Part shown: one piece after another, positions 1 to 9,473 of the stretch | Numbering within the stretch: the stretch's first letter is position 1 | Layout: every line of letters starts with the position of its first letter | Source of the DNA: Methanoregula sp. | GTDB lineage: Archaea; Halobacteriota; Methanomicrobia; Methanomicrobiales; Methanospirillaceae | Assembly (NCBI GenBank): GCA_026625165.1 | Contig: CP112999.1 | Span: 248,001-312,000 of the forward strand | Direction: 5' to 3' | Length of the DNA stretch: 64,000 nt | Notes under the pieces: model-generated | Database searches by the model: none | The model's input: only the letters and a program-made list of their open reading frames with translations | Told to the model about the DNA's origin: nothing | Translations under genes and position numbers: made by a program

Positions 1-99
1 CGAGGAGTTCGGGCGGGGACGCTGGGCAATTGAAAAAGCGCTCCGGAAACTCTAAAACTTAATTAAAAAAAGGAAAAATTTGTGTAAGATTGTGAACGA

Positions 100-267
100 T
101 TAGAAACGGGGCTTCCTGTGCTTTGGAAGGCAATCCCTACAGTAAACTGGTCTTCCCTCTGTAGGCTTGAAGGGGACTTCACACTCTTTGCCGCAGTCTG
201 AACAGACTGTTTTTGTCATCTCGCGGGGGCCGAAATTCTTCGGGCCGCCAAAACCTCTTCTTTCCAT
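100..267 (-). CDS. Small CxxC-x17-CxxC zinc-ribbon protein
   Basis: A 55-residue basic protein with the pattern CSDC, exactly 17 residues, then CRDC, which is the signature of a small zinc-ribbon family (CxxC-x17-CxxC). Such proteins are presumed to bind one zinc ion; no reaction is known. I start at the internal ATG (MERRGFGG) because the longer reading frame upstream has no typical N-terminus. It lies 87 bp downstream of, and in the same direction as, the radical SAM gene at 355-1476, so the two may be co-transcribed. A role as the substrate peptide of that enzyme is possible but unproven. Confidence 0.7.
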   Translation of the reverse strand: MERRGFGGPKNFGPREMTKTVCSDCGKECEVPFKPTEGRPVYCRDCLPKHRKPRF

Positions 268-354
268 TGTTTTACTCACGCAGGTTTGACGCTGCGAATA
301 AATATCGACCCGCTGGGTATAAATACATCTGCATAGCTTTGCACTTAATGCCAT

Positions 355-1476
355 TTACGGGATAATCTCGCAGCCATTGTATTTCTCGTGGGAAAAATCA
401 GCCGGTGACAGAACGCCGCCTGCGACCATCGCCCGCACCTCCGGGAGCGCTCCTGTAAGCGCGTCATGCAGGTTCTCCACGGTGCCGCAGACAAGCTTCT
501 TTCCCTCGCCGGTCCACGGGTGCATGATATGTGCGTACAGGCACCTGCCGCCGCAGAAGTCCCGGATCCGGCACCCCGCGCAGTCCCCCCCGACGTCAAT
601 TTTGCGCAGGCCGGCGGGACTGGTTGTGCTGATATGCCCGAGGTAGTACTGCCGCATGCCGACCATGATGGGGCACGGTGCGATGTGCCCGTCGGTCATG
701 ATGCTGTAATTCGCATGGCCGGACCCGCAGCGCAGGGGGCTTGCCCGCCCGTTCAGGAGGTCGTCTATCGGGTCGACAAACGGGTACCAGCGCGGCACAC
801 GGTGGTGTTCGGCCATCAGGTCCACCCAGCGCCGTACGAGATCGCGGATGCCGGGGTTGTATCGCTCATTTACCCATGATGCAAACTTCCGGCTGGAGAA
901 ATCGTCTGCAAAGCCTGCGTCCAGCTGCCAGTGGATGGAAGAAAAGGAATGGTCGGGGTTGTCCCAGAGGCAGGTGACAGCATCGGCAATATCGGTGTCT
1001 TGTGTCACCGTCATCCTTGCGATCAGTTCTCCGGAGAACCCTGCTGCACGGATCCGGCGCACGTTTCCCATCACCTTCCGGTACGTCCCGGCCCCGCGGT
1101 GTGCATCGGTGAGCTCCTCCCTCCCGTCAAGGGAGACAAGGATGGTTGAGAAACGGTTCACGTACTCCGGTGAAAGCCGGTCGAGCAGGGTCCCGTTGGT
1201 CTGGATCATAAACCGCCGGACGGGGGCATTGTCCATGATCGTTTCTACAAGCTCCCGTTTCAGCAGGGGTTCGCCGCCGTAGAATGTGACCGTTGGCGAG
1301 GGGTCGTTTTCAAGGAACCGGTACAAGGTGTCGAGGTCATAGTCAAGGTCGGCCGGCAGCCCTTCATCGATGTCAACTGCGTTGCCAGCTCCCGCGATAC
1401 TCTCGTCAAACGCCCTCGCCCGGCAGTAGGAGCAGCAGAGGTTGCAGTCGTCGGTGAGGATAAGGTGGTAATACAA
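355..1476 (-). CDS. Radical SAM/SPASM enzyme, probable peptide- or protein-modifying type
   Basis: The 373-residue protein opens with the [4Fe-4S] motif C11-x3-C15-x2-C18 (DDCNLCCSYC), followed by the FYGGEPL segment that binds the methionyl end of SAM. The C-terminal third holds a SPASM-like cysteine cluster (CGSGH, APCPI, CAGCRIRDFCGGRC, LVCG) for extra iron-sulfur clusters. This architecture is typical of enzymes maturing ribosomally made peptides or proteins; it resembles the archaeal putative peptide-modifying family related to AF0577, an assignment made from memory. Translation appears to begin at TTG, with AGG about eight bases upstream. The neighbouring Cys-rich zinc ribbon is a candidate partner. 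Confidence 0.75.
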   Translation of the reverse strand: MYYHLILTDDCNLCCSYCRARAFDESIAGAGNAVDIDEGLPADLDYDLDTLYRFLENDPSPTVTFYGGEPLLKRELVETIMDNAPVRRFMIQTNGTLLDRLSPEYVNRFSTILVSLDGREELTDAHRGAGTYRKVMGNVRRIRAAGFSGELIARMTVTQDTDIADAVTCLWDNPDHSFSSIHWQLDAGFADDFSSRKFASWVNERYNPGIRDLVRRWVDLMAEHHRVPRWYPFVDPIDDLLNGRASPLRCGSGHANYSIMTDGHIAPCPIMVGMRQYYLGHISTTSPAGLRKIDVGGDCAGCRIRDFCGGRCLYAHIMHPWTGEGKKLVCGTVENLHDALTGALPEVRAMVAGGVLSPADFSHEKYNGCEIIP

Positions 1477-1658
1477 AAAAACCTATCATTGTTTGTTGTG
1501 AAAACCGATAAATATTGCAGCCATAAAATACGGTTGCCCGGACGCGATGCATGTTCTGGCCATCCCAATCTTTTTTTCAATTTGAAGACAGGTGCATAAA
1601 AAAAATTCCCGGTTCACGGACAACCATTTATGGGATGGAATTATTATCCTAATGAGAG

Positions 1659-2414
1659 ATGGACCGGATATTATTGGCCATCGTGCTTGTATTTCTTTGT
1701 GTCCTGTCTGAATATCCTCTTTTGTTCCCGGTGCAGGAAATACCGATGCCTGCCATTTCCCACCTGGCCGCCCCGGCTCTCAATATGACCCCGTATCCCT
1801 CAAATCAGACCGCAGTCCAAACAGCAGTCATAAATCCCGTGCCTGTAACCCTCCCTGCTCCAGCTCCTGTCCCTGCGTGCAGCAAAACCCCTCCCTCAAA
1901 GATCCTTAAAGACAGCAGGTTATGGTTCACGGTTACAGTCCCTGAAGACTGGAATGCAACCTCAGCATGGGAAGCGGGGGGCGGCACTTGGCAGGGACTG
2001 TATTTTTACACGTACCTCGGGGTTGAAGAATTTGATACGAATCGCAGTATATGGCGGATCAATTCTACAAAAATCTTCATTATGACCTATACCATCACCA
2101 GGAACCAGGACCAGGACTACCGGAATTATTATCGCGGGAACTGGGTCCCGGTCCCTGTTGAGTCAACCGAGACAATCAATGGGATCACGTTTGACAGGTT
2201 TGAATCAAAAGGGCAGGGGACCGCCGTAGCATACGTCGGAAAAAAGACGAGTGCAAATGGACGGGGGTATGCAACGCTGATCCGGTATTTTGTTTCGCAG
2301 GATGAATGCCAGGAAGATATCGAGGAGGTCGTGCACACCTTCAGGTACCTGAGCAGCCGGGAAATCGCCCTTGGGAATGTGACCGCAAATGAGATCTCGC
2401 TGTTTTATCCATAA
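1659..2414 (+). CDS. Predicted secreted protein, unknown function
   Basis: 251 residues. Residues 1-25 form a hydrophobic export signal or membrane anchor, followed by a proline- and alanine-rich linker (about 40-75) and a soluble domain of roughly 170 residues. The soluble part contains a KDSRLWFTVTVPEDWN stretch, resembling small secreted domains that often start with a phrase on protein velocity or fitness, but I do not recognise a family. Several N-x-S/T sites could be glycosylated in an archaeon. It stands alone between a divergent radical SAM gene and the F390 synthetase-like gene. A T-rich tract follows the stop codon. Confidence 0.6.
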   Translation: MDRILLAIVLVFLCVLSEYPLLFPVQEIPMPAISHLAAPALNMTPYPSNQTAVQTAVINPVPVTLPAPAPVPACSKTPPSKILKDSRLWFTVTVPEDWNATSAWEAGGGTWQGLYFYTYLGVEEFDTNRSIWRINSTKIFIMTYTITRNQDQDYRNYYRGNWVPVPVESTETINGITFDRFESKGQGTAVAYVGKKTSANGRGYATLIRYFVSQDECQEDIEEVVHTFRYLSSREIALGNVTANEISLFYP

Positions 2415-2544
2415 TTTTTTTAAAAAAAAAAATTTGGTTTTTTAAATATCCGGTAATAATCGGCAGGAGCAGGAAATAAAACGTTCTGCTCATTGCGGAT
2501 TTTTGCACACAACCTATAAGCACTCTTTTTCTCAATGTCTGGTA

Positions 2545-3906
2545 ATGGCAACGGGATTATTCTATAATGAGCGTATCGAGGCGATGGAACGAGGCGGGCT
2601 CGACGCACTCATCGATGAACGTGTCCGGTACACGGTCCGGTACGCAAACGGGCACTCGCCGTTCTACCGGCACTGGTTCCGGAAGAACCGGATCAATCCT
2701 GATAAGATCCGCACCCATGAAGACCTGCTCCGCCTCCCTGTTATCTCTGGCAAAAGCATCCGTGAGAACCAGCCGCCGGTTACCAGAAACTTCGGTTTCC
2801 TCTCTTCTGACCTAAAGGACGTGTTCACTATCCAGGAGACAAGCGGGACAAGCGGGACTCCCAAGAGTTTCTTTCTGACATGGGACGACTGGAAAAGGTA
2901 CGCTGAGAAGTACTCGCGGAGTTTTGTGTCGCAGGGGTTCTCCGGAAACGACCGGGTCGTGGTCTGCGCCAGTTACGGCATGAACGTGGGGGCAAACACG
3001 ATGACACTGGCGGCGCACCGGATCGGCATGACGATCATCCCGTTTGGCAGATGCGATTTTACCCCCAGGGTGCTCTCCAGTTACCGTCCCACGGCAATCG
3101 TGGGCAGCGTGTTCAAGCTGCTCCGGCTCGCACGCCGGCTCAAAGATGAAGGTGTCCGCCCGGCTGGCACGTCAATCGAGAGGCTGGTCGCGGGAGGGGA
3201 GAGCTTTGCCGATGAGTCGCGTGCGTACCTTGCGGAGCAGTGGGGTGTACCGGTCTACAATACTTACGGGAGCACGGAAGGGACGATGTGCGGGGAGTGC
3301 CAAAAATTATCCGGCCTCCACGTCCCTGAAGACCTCGTCCACCTTGACGTATACGACCCGCAGGTGAAGTCGTTTGTGCCGGACGGCGAGTGCGGGCGGG
3401 CAGTGCTCACAACGCTGCTTGAGGAAGGCACGAAGTGCGGCACGCTCCTGATCAATTACGATACCGAGGACACCACGGTCGTGCTCTCCCGGGAACGGTG
3501 TGGATGCGGGAGGACGCATATGCGGATCATCAACCCGCAGCGGGAGGCAGAGACATTCTGGTTGTTCGGGAATTCCATGAACCGGGTCGATGTGGAGGCC
3601 GGTGTCTTCCAGCCTGAAAACATGCAGTACCTCAACGGCGAGTACGAGGCGTTCCTGTATGACGGCGGATCGGACGATGAGGTGGTGATGCGGGTCAGTG
3701 TCGAATGTCCTGACCCGGACCGCTGCGACAGGCATGCGGTTGAAGAATCATTTACGTCGCGGTTTTTAAAATTCAAACCACTTCTTGCACAGCACTTCGC
3801 TGATGAGTCCTTCCAAATCATATTCAATTATACTGTTCCGGGAGGTCTTGAACTGCACAAGCTCAGGGGCCGGGCAAAACGGCTCGTTGACCGGCGCTCA
3901 GGGTAA
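2545..3906 (+). CDS. Coenzyme F390 synthetase-like AMP-forming ligase (phenylacetate-CoA ligase family)
   Basis: 453 residues from the ATG at 2545. A TTG start 42 bases upstream is possible, but a TATA-like AACCTATAAG lies about 30 bp before the chosen ATG, suggesting a short or absent leader. The adenylate-forming motif TSGTSGTPKSFFLTWDDW is near residue 105, and YGSTEGT, the second nucleotide-contacting motif, is near residue 240. Length and order match the PaaK/F390 synthetase branch of the ANL superfamily. In methanogens these enzymes adenylylate coenzyme F420 to F390 under oxidative stress; that substrate is inferred from family and host. A GC-rich hairpin with a T-tract follows. Confidence 0.65.
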   Translation: MATGLFYNERIEAMERGGLDALIDERVRYTVRYANGHSPFYRHWFRKNRINPDKIRTHEDLLRLPVISGKSIRENQPPVTRNFGFLSSDLKDVFTIQETSGTSGTPKSFFLTWDDWKRYAEKYSRSFVSQGFSGNDRVVVCASYGMNVGANTMTLAAHRIGMTIIPFGRCDFTPRVLSSYRPTAIVGSVFKLLRLARRLKDEGVRPAGTSIERLVAGGESFADESRAYLAEQWGVPVYNTYGSTEGTMCGECQKLSGLHVPEDLVHLDVYDPQVKSFVPDGECGRAVLTTLLEEGTKCGTLLINYDTEDTTVVLSRERCGCGRTHMRIINPQREAETFWLFGNSMNRVDVEAGVFQPENMQYLNGEYEAFLYDGGSDDEVVMRVSVECPDPDRCDRHAVEESFTSRFLKFKPLLAQHFADESFQIIFNYTVPGGLELHKLRGRAKRLVDRRSG

Positions 3907-3939
3907 TCCCCGGGCATGATAAAAAAAATTACCGGTACA

Positions 3940-3969
3940 CCGGGTGCCCGGCAATGCCCGGGATTTTTT
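3940..3969 (+). terminator. Hairpin plus T-tract after F390 synthetase-like gene
   Basis: CCGGG (3940-3944) pairs with CCCGG (3957-3961), followed by six T residues. The rest of the roughly 370-bp gap up to 4283 contains GC-rich palindromic scraps but no supportable gene. Confidence 0.4.
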
Positions 3970-4219
3970 CGCTCACCCTGATCGGCAGGCGCCCCGGGCA
4001 AAAATTTTACCGCCATAATCGCTGCGCATGGCGCGTGGATTGGATATCCGGCCAGACTGAGTGCGGCACATGATAAAAATACGCGCTTCCTGTTGCCGGT
4101 CCGGCATTCCGGGCAAATTGCACGGGTATTGAAACGGCGCGTTTTTGGCCGTTTGATATGCAAAATGACCGTTTTACCCCCTCCAAACCGGAAGTTCCGA
4201 CGGCTACCGGCGAGAAACC

Positions 4220-4226
4220 TTTTATA
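4220..4226 (+). promoter_or_regulatory. TATA box for the 71-aa repeat protein
   Basis: TTTTATA lies about 60 bp upstream of the ATG at 4284, predicting a leader of about 35 nt. GAGGTG, a good Shine-Dalgarno match, precedes the ATG by seven bases. Confidence 0.5.
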
Positions 4227-4283
4227 GTATCAGACGGAACATCTCATTATCAAAACTCCCGTCGGGGTTTTGAGGTGTTTTGA

Positions 4284-4499
4284 ATGGGACAGAAAGTTGG
4301 AAAGGAAAAAATCACCCGTGAGAAGGGTTACCTGTATTTTGTCGGAAAGGATGGATACGTCTGGGCAGCCCCCATGAAGTCCAACCCGGGCGGCAGGAAG
4401 AAGAAGGTCGGCTCCGAGAAAGTTGCAAAGGAAGCCGGCTATATGTACTACATCGGGAAGGACGGGTACGTCGCAAAAGCGAAGATGAAGAACGCATAA
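4284..4499 (+). CDS. Small basic protein with an internally duplicated GKDGYV motif
   Basis: 71 residues made of two similar halves. Each half reads roughly VG-x-EK-x3-E-x-GY-x-Y-x2-GKDGYV-x2-A-x-MK, centred near residues 20 and 60. The duplication, many lysines (about a quarter of the residues) and clear promoter and ribosome-binding site suggest a well-expressed small protein that may bind nucleic acid or another polyanion, but that is inference. It stands alone between unrelated genes. I do not recognise the family by name. Confidence 0.75.
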   Translation: MGQKVGKEKITREKGYLYFVGKDGYVWAAPMKSNPGGRKKKVGSEKVAKEAGYMYYIGKDGYVAKAKMKNA

Positions 4500-4667
4500 A
4501 CCTTTTTTCCCTTAATCACTTTTGCACCCCTCGCCCCTGTGGCGGGGGAAAACAACAAATCCTGCGGGATTGTACGCGTCCCGTCCGGTTGTCCTGGCAT
4601 TTTTTTATCGTATCTGCAAAGTCAACGACAGGTTCCACACCTGCGCATTATGCCCGTGGATACCGCA

Positions 4668-5543
4668 TCAGCGGCCAAACAGGTCTTTTCCGTCACGGGC
4701 CCGCAGGTTTGCCATAAACGTCCGTGCGAGCAGGGGTGTTACTGCCTGCGGGGGCAAACCCAGGGTCCCGGCGGTTCTCCGGCACAGGTCCATGGGGTCC
4801 GGTGTTCCCATGCCCGCTGCCGCGATAACTGCATCATGGATCTTCCGGAGCCATGCAAGGGCGTCGGTCATCCGCTGGTAAGCACAGATCCCCTCACGCG
4901 GTTCATCCCAGGATGAGAGCAGGACGTTGACCCCGTCAATATTTTTGAGTCTTTTTATCGACCGCACGGATGCCGGCACATCATCATAGACCGGCAGGTT
5001 GCCCGGCACCGGGACTGCATCGCCTGAGAATAGTATCCTCCCGCTTTTCAACAGCAGTGATACCGAACCCGGGGAATGACCGGGAGTATGGAACACCACG
5101 AGGTCAAGGAGGTGGTCCCCGTCAAGGTCGAGCACATCGCCGTCTTCAAGCACACGGCCGACGTTTGCCGGCCCACCGACAAGCACGTCAAAGCCCGGGA
5201 CCGGCCGCTCCCTGTTCTGTAAAGAAACATCTTCGATCCACCGCTGTTCAGCGGCATGGATTGCAACCGTGCAGCCTGTTGCCTGCTGGATTTCCTGCGT
5301 CGCCCCGATATGGTCCGGGTGTGCATGGGTCTGGACAATAAGGGATATCTCCGCAGGGTCGCGGCCGGTCGACCTGATGTAGTCAAAGATCACTCTCCCG
5401 CATCCTGCGACCCCGGTATCTACGAGCGTGATCGTCCTGCCGCAGATCATGAACACATTGACAAACCTGTCAAGTACGATGCCCGGTGCAACCGGAATTT
5501 TAAAAGGCAGCCGGAGGGCGTGGACGTGGGGGGAGACCTGCAT
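4668..5543 (-). CDS. MBL-fold metallo-hydrolase
   Basis: 291 residues with the metallo-beta-lactamase signature QTHAHPDHIG (HxHxDH) near residue 75 and downstream metal ligands including FHTPGHSPGSV and the SGDAVP aspartate, which together build a dinuclear metal site. The lead segment MICGRTITLVDTGV is typical of hydrolases of the glyoxalase II/quorum-lactonase branch. The C-terminal 90 residues (from about 200) are helical, as in members of about 290-320 residues. Substrate unknown. It lies downstream of, and in the same direction as, the ABC exporter genes would be if read from the right, but 190 bp separate them. Confidence 0.8.
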   Translation of the reverse strand: MQVSPHVHALRLPFKIPVAPGIVLDRFVNVFMICGRTITLVDTGVAGCGRVIFDYIRSTGRDPAEISLIVQTHAHPDHIGATQEIQQATGCTVAIHAAEQRWIEDVSLQNRERPVPGFDVLVGGPANVGRVLEDGDVLDLDGDHLLDLVVFHTPGHSPGSVSLLLKSGRILFSGDAVPVPGNLPVYDDVPASVRSIKRLKNIDGVNVLLSSWDEPREGICAYQRMTDALAWLRKIHDAVIAAAGMGTPDPMDLCRRTAGTLGLPPQAVTPLLARTFMANLRARDGKDLFGR

Positions 5544-5733
5544 GCGGACCCATAAAATATCTGGGAATGGTCAGTTATGAACCCTCTGCACGGTATTGTC
5601 GGGGGCGGGGTGCATTGGACCGCCCCCCGTTGTTCCCGAGTATCCTGCAAAATTTTCTTATGCCGGCCCGGGTGGCCGGCCCGGCCGGGGCACAGGGAAA
5701 AAAAGGGCGTTTGATTTTTTTAAAAAAAGATTG

Positions 5734-7530
5734 TCAGGTCCCGACATGCCCGGCAAGTTTTCCCCGGAACTGGCTCATGTACAGCTCGAAGTAGAAACCC
5801 TTCCCTGTCATGAGTTCGCGATGGCTCCCGCGTTCGATAATCTCACCCTTGTCAATTACAAGGATCTGGTCCGCGTGCCGGATCGTGGAGAGCCGGTGCG
5901 CAATGATAAACGAGGTCCTGCCGCGCTGCAGCTGGAGCAGCCCTTCCTGGATCAGCTTCTCGGTGCGGGTGTCGACGTTGCTTGTGGCTTCGTCAAGGAT
6001 CAGCATGCGGGGGTTTGCGACAATCGCCCGTGCGATGGTGATCATCTGCCGCTGGCCCTGCGAGAGGTTTGCTCCGCCGTCGGTCAGCAGGGTGTCATAG
6101 CCCTGCGGCTGCTGCATGATGAAGTCATGGGCGTTTGCCTGTTTTGCCGCGCTGATGCACTCCCCGTCTGTGGCCCCCTCCCTCGCGTACTTCAGGTTTG
6201 CCATGACCGTGTCGGTGAACAGGAACGGCTCCTGCAGCACCTGTGCGATCTGGACCCGGAGGGTGTCCTGCCGGACGGAGCGGATGTCCTGCCCGTCAAC
6301 CGTGATCGCCCCGTTCTCGATTTCGTAATAACGGGTGAGGATGTTGATGATCGTGCTCTTGCCGGCACCCGTCGGGCCACAGAGCCCGAAGACCTGTCCG
6401 GGCTGTGCATGGAATGTGTTTGCATGGAGTACCCTCCGGCCCGGGACATAGCTGAAATCGACCGCGTCGAACGCCACGTCGCCCCTGATGGCAGGCATCG
6501 CGGGGGCGGCGGGCAGATCGGCGACTACCGGCTTTTCGTCCATGATCTCAAAGACCCGTGCCGACCCGACGATCGCATTGAGGATCTGGGCGTACATGGA
6601 AAATATCTGTGAGAGCGGGCCCATGAGGTTGAACGAGAACCCGATGAACGATACGAGCACGCCGATCTCAAACCTCCCGTTGATCGCCATGATCCCGCCG
6701 ATGACAAGGAGCAGGATGCTCTGGAGGTTTGAGAACACGTTTGCGACCGGCTGGCTGACAAGCGCCGAGAACTGTGCCCTTTCGCCCGCCTCTGCGACTT
6801 CCCGGCTCAGCCTGGAAAACGTAAGGGACGAGGCCTTCTGCCGGCGGCTCGCGATCACGGTCTTTTCCCCGGAGAGCCATTCTTCACAATACCCGTTTAT
6901 GTCCCCGGTTTTCTGCTGGAGCAGGACGAACGCGGGGCCCGAGACTTTTGTGATCAGCCAGGAGATCCCGACAAGCCCGAGCACGACAAGGTAGGTGAAC
7001 GCGGTCAGAGCCGGGCTGATCCAGACCATGAGGATTGTCGTGATGATTACGGTCATCACCGACTGCATTGTCTGCAAAAAACCGATGCTCAGGTACTGCT
7101 CGATCACCTGGGTGTCGTTGGTGACCCGGCTCATGAGCTCGCCGATGGGGCGCCGGTCAAAGAAGCCCAGCGAGAGGGTATGGATGTGGGAGAAGAGGTC
7201 CATCCTCAGGCGGAGCAGGGCGTCCTGCGCAATATCGGCAAGGAGCCGCTGGGAGATTGCTCCGCTGATCCAGAGGATGATGCCGATGGCGGCAATCCCG
7301 TAGATCACCCGGTCCAGGGGCGCGGCCGGGCCGGGCCCCGCCGCCATGATCGTGGTGGCGTAGCCCATCAGCAGCGGGAGTGCCGAGAGCATAAGCGAGT
7401 ACAGGACCATGAGGACGAGCAGGAAGACAAGTTTCCCGGTATGGGGCCTTAAGTAGGCAGAGAACCTCTTTATGGTCGGGTATACCGGCGGCATCTGGCC
7501 TGGGTCTCCCACTGGGCGTGCAGCGATCAT
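5734..7530 (-). CDS. ABC exporter half-transporter, consensus-site subunit
   Basis: 598 residues: six membrane helices in the first 330 residues (ABC exporter fold) and a C-terminal nucleotide-binding domain with Walker A GPTGAGKST, signature LSQGQRQ, and Walker B ILILDEATSNVD with an intact catalytic glutamate. Its start overlaps the stop of the gene at 7527-9296 by four bases, so the two proteins are translated together and should form a heterodimer like TM287/288 or BmrCD. Substrate unknown; lipids, peptides or drugs are all possible. A GC-rich hairpin and A/T-rich tract lie downstream (5650-5733). Confidence 0.88.
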   Translation of the reverse strand: MIAARPVGDPGQMPPVYPTIKRFSAYLRPHTGKLVFLLVLMVLYSLMLSALPLLMGYATTIMAAGPGPAAPLDRVIYGIAAIGIILWISGAISQRLLADIAQDALLRLRMDLFSHIHTLSLGFFDRRPIGELMSRVTNDTQVIEQYLSIGFLQTMQSVMTVIITTILMVWISPALTAFTYLVVLGLVGISWLITKVSGPAFVLLQQKTGDINGYCEEWLSGEKTVIASRRQKASSLTFSRLSREVAEAGERAQFSALVSQPVANVFSNLQSILLLVIGGIMAINGRFEIGVLVSFIGFSFNLMGPLSQIFSMYAQILNAIVGSARVFEIMDEKPVVADLPAAPAMPAIRGDVAFDAVDFSYVPGRRVLHANTFHAQPGQVFGLCGPTGAGKSTIINILTRYYEIENGAITVDGQDIRSVRQDTLRVQIAQVLQEPFLFTDTVMANLKYAREGATDGECISAAKQANAHDFIMQQPQGYDTLLTDGGANLSQGQRQMITIARAIVANPRMLILDEATSNVDTRTEKLIQEGLLQLQRGRTSFIIAHRLSTIRHADQILVIDKGEIIERGSHRELMTGKGFYFELYMSQFRGKLAGHVGT

Positions 7531-9296
7531 GGCCCGCCCCCGGTAACGATCCCGCTGCCCAGCTGGGAATCGTAGATCTCCCTGTATTCCGGGCTCTGCG
7601 CCAGAAGGTCCTCGTGGCGCCCGGCCGCGATGATCCCGCCGTTCTCAAGGAGGATGATCCGGTCCGCTGCGATGACGGTGCTGATCCGCTGGGCTACGAT
7701 CAGCTTGGTGACGCCGGGGAACCGCTGGTTCACCGCGTCCTGGATCCGTGCTTCGGTCGCGACGTCGCAGGCGCTTGTGCTGTCGTCAAGGATCAGCACC
7801 TTCGGCTTCTGGGCAAGGGTGCGGGCAATGCACAGGCGCTGCCTTTGCCCCCCGGAAAAGTTTGTCCCGTGGCGTGCGACCGCCTCATCGTACCTGCCCG
7901 GGATGTTTGCAATAAACGTGTCTGCATCCGCGTCCCGGGCCGCAGCGACCATGTTCCCATCGGACTGGTCGGCCGCCCCAAATAGGATGTTCTCCCTGAC
8001 CGTTCCGGAGAAGAGGTTGGGCTGCTGGAGGCAGATCCCGACAATTTCGCGGAGCCGGTCCTGCGGGATGTCCCGGACATCGGTCCCGTCAATGGTGACC
8101 TGTCCCCGCGTGACATCATAGAACCGGGGGATGAGCTGGACCAGCGTGGACTTCCCCGACCCGGTCGGGCCTAAAAAGCCGACCGTCTCCCCGGGCTCCG
8201 CGGTAAAACTTATGTTTTTTAAAACAAGGGGGCCCGGTTTTCCATCGTTCCCGATGTATCCGAACTCCACGTTTTTAAAAACCACCTTCCCGTGCACGGA
8301 ACCCGCGCCTGGAACAATCGCACCAGGGCGGTCCCGGACCTCTGCCTCCGCGTCGATCACTTCAAAGATCCGGTGGAACGACGGGCGCGAGGCGGATATT
8401 GCCGGCAGCACGGCGCCGAGGATCATGAACGGCATGATCAGAAGGAAGAGGTACTGGACGGACGCGGTGACCTGTCCAAGCGAGAACCCGGTGCCGCGGA
8501 GGACCTGTGTACCGCCAAGGAAATAGATCGCACCGACAGCGACAATGACCACAAAGATCATCGTGGGGATGAGCAGGGCGATGACGTGCTGGGCTTTTAG
8601 GGATGCGGATTTCACTTCGCCGGCAACAGAAGCGAACCGTTCGTTCTCCAGCCGCTGCCGGACAAATGCCTTGACCACCCGGATGCCGGCCATGCTCTCC
8701 TGTAGCGCCTGGTTCAGCCCGTCATACTTCTTCTGCCTGAGGGTAAAGAGCGGGACGACGATGAGCAGGTAGTAGGAGAGGAGGATGGTGAAGATGGCGA
8801 GGATCACCACCATCAGCCAGACAAGGGATGGGGAACGGTAGGCGATAAGCAGGAAGGAGGTGACCAGCATGACGGGGACGAGCGGGAGGTTGAGGATGCC
8901 CTGCTGGATCGCGATCTTTGCGTTCTGGACATCGGTGGTGAGCCGGACCAGCAGGTCGCTTGGCCGGAGCCGGTCAAGGTCCCCGAACGAGAGCGCCTGC
9001 ACCCGGTCATATGCCCCGGTCCGGAGGTAGTGTGCGGTCTGCTCGGAAAATTTGACCGCGATCGCCGTATTGAGCACCTGGCATACCGCTGTGAGGACTG
9101 TGGCAAGGAACATGTAAAAGCCGATGGCGAGGATCGTGTTTGTGTCCTGCGCCATGATCCCGAGGTCGATGAGTTCCTGCGAAAGCGCCGGCACGGCCAG
9201 CGTCCCGATCGCCCCGCCCACCGTGAGCAGGAGCGAGAGCAAAAGCCACTTCCAGTGAGTCCTCCAGAGCGAAAAAATCCGCATATAATCGTTCAT
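7527..9296 (-). CDS. ABC exporter half-transporter, degenerate-site subunit
   Basis: 589 residues from the ATG at 9296, chosen because GGGGAGA sits six bases upstream; a TTG start five codons earlier is unlikely. It has six membrane helices, then Walker A GPTGSGKST, signature FSGGQRQR and Walker B ILILDDSTSACD. The catalytic glutamate is replaced by aspartate, the usual mark of the degenerate ATP site in heterodimeric exporters, whereas the partner keeps glutamate. This pairing, with the four-base overlap, strongly supports an asymmetric heterodimer in the cytoplasmic membrane. Confidence 0.88.
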   Translation of the reverse strand: MNDYMRIFSLWRTHWKWLLLSLLLTVGGAIGTLAVPALSQELIDLGIMAQDTNTILAIGFYMFLATVLTAVCQVLNTAIAVKFSEQTAHYLRTGAYDRVQALSFGDLDRLRPSDLLVRLTTDVQNAKIAIQQGILNLPLVPVMLVTSFLLIAYRSPSLVWLMVVILAIFTILLSYYLLIVVPLFTLRQKKYDGLNQALQESMAGIRVVKAFVRQRLENERFASVAGEVKSASLKAQHVIALLIPTMIFVVIVAVGAIYFLGGTQVLRGTGFSLGQVTASVQYLFLLIMPFMILGAVLPAISASRPSFHRIFEVIDAEAEVRDRPGAIVPGAGSVHGKVVFKNVEFGYIGNDGKPGPLVLKNISFTAEPGETVGFLGPTGSGKSTLVQLIPRFYDVTRGQVTIDGTDVRDIPQDRLREIVGICLQQPNLFSGTVRENILFGAADQSDGNMVAAARDADADTFIANIPGRYDEAVARHGTNFSGGQRQRLCIARTLAQKPKVLILDDSTSACDVATEARIQDAVNQRFPGVTKLIVAQRISTVIAADRIILLENGGIIAAGRHEDLLAQSPEYREIYDSQLGSGIVTGGGP

Positions 9297-9473
9297 ACAA
9301 TCTCTCCCCAAAAAACCGGACCTGTATCTGATCGATGCAGGTAAAACACCTTAATGATTCCGCACGGTTCTTGTACCGGCACCGGGGAGGCTCCTTTACA
9401 GGCCTAATTGACCGTTTATGTGTACCGCTGGCATGAAAGTCCCGTGCGGGGATTTTTTTTATTCCTTCTGTGA

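Noticed and set aside
5596-6612. Long + strand reading frame of 338 codons
   Set aside because: It runs antisense to the ABC exporter gene; the Walker and signature motifs are on the minus strand.
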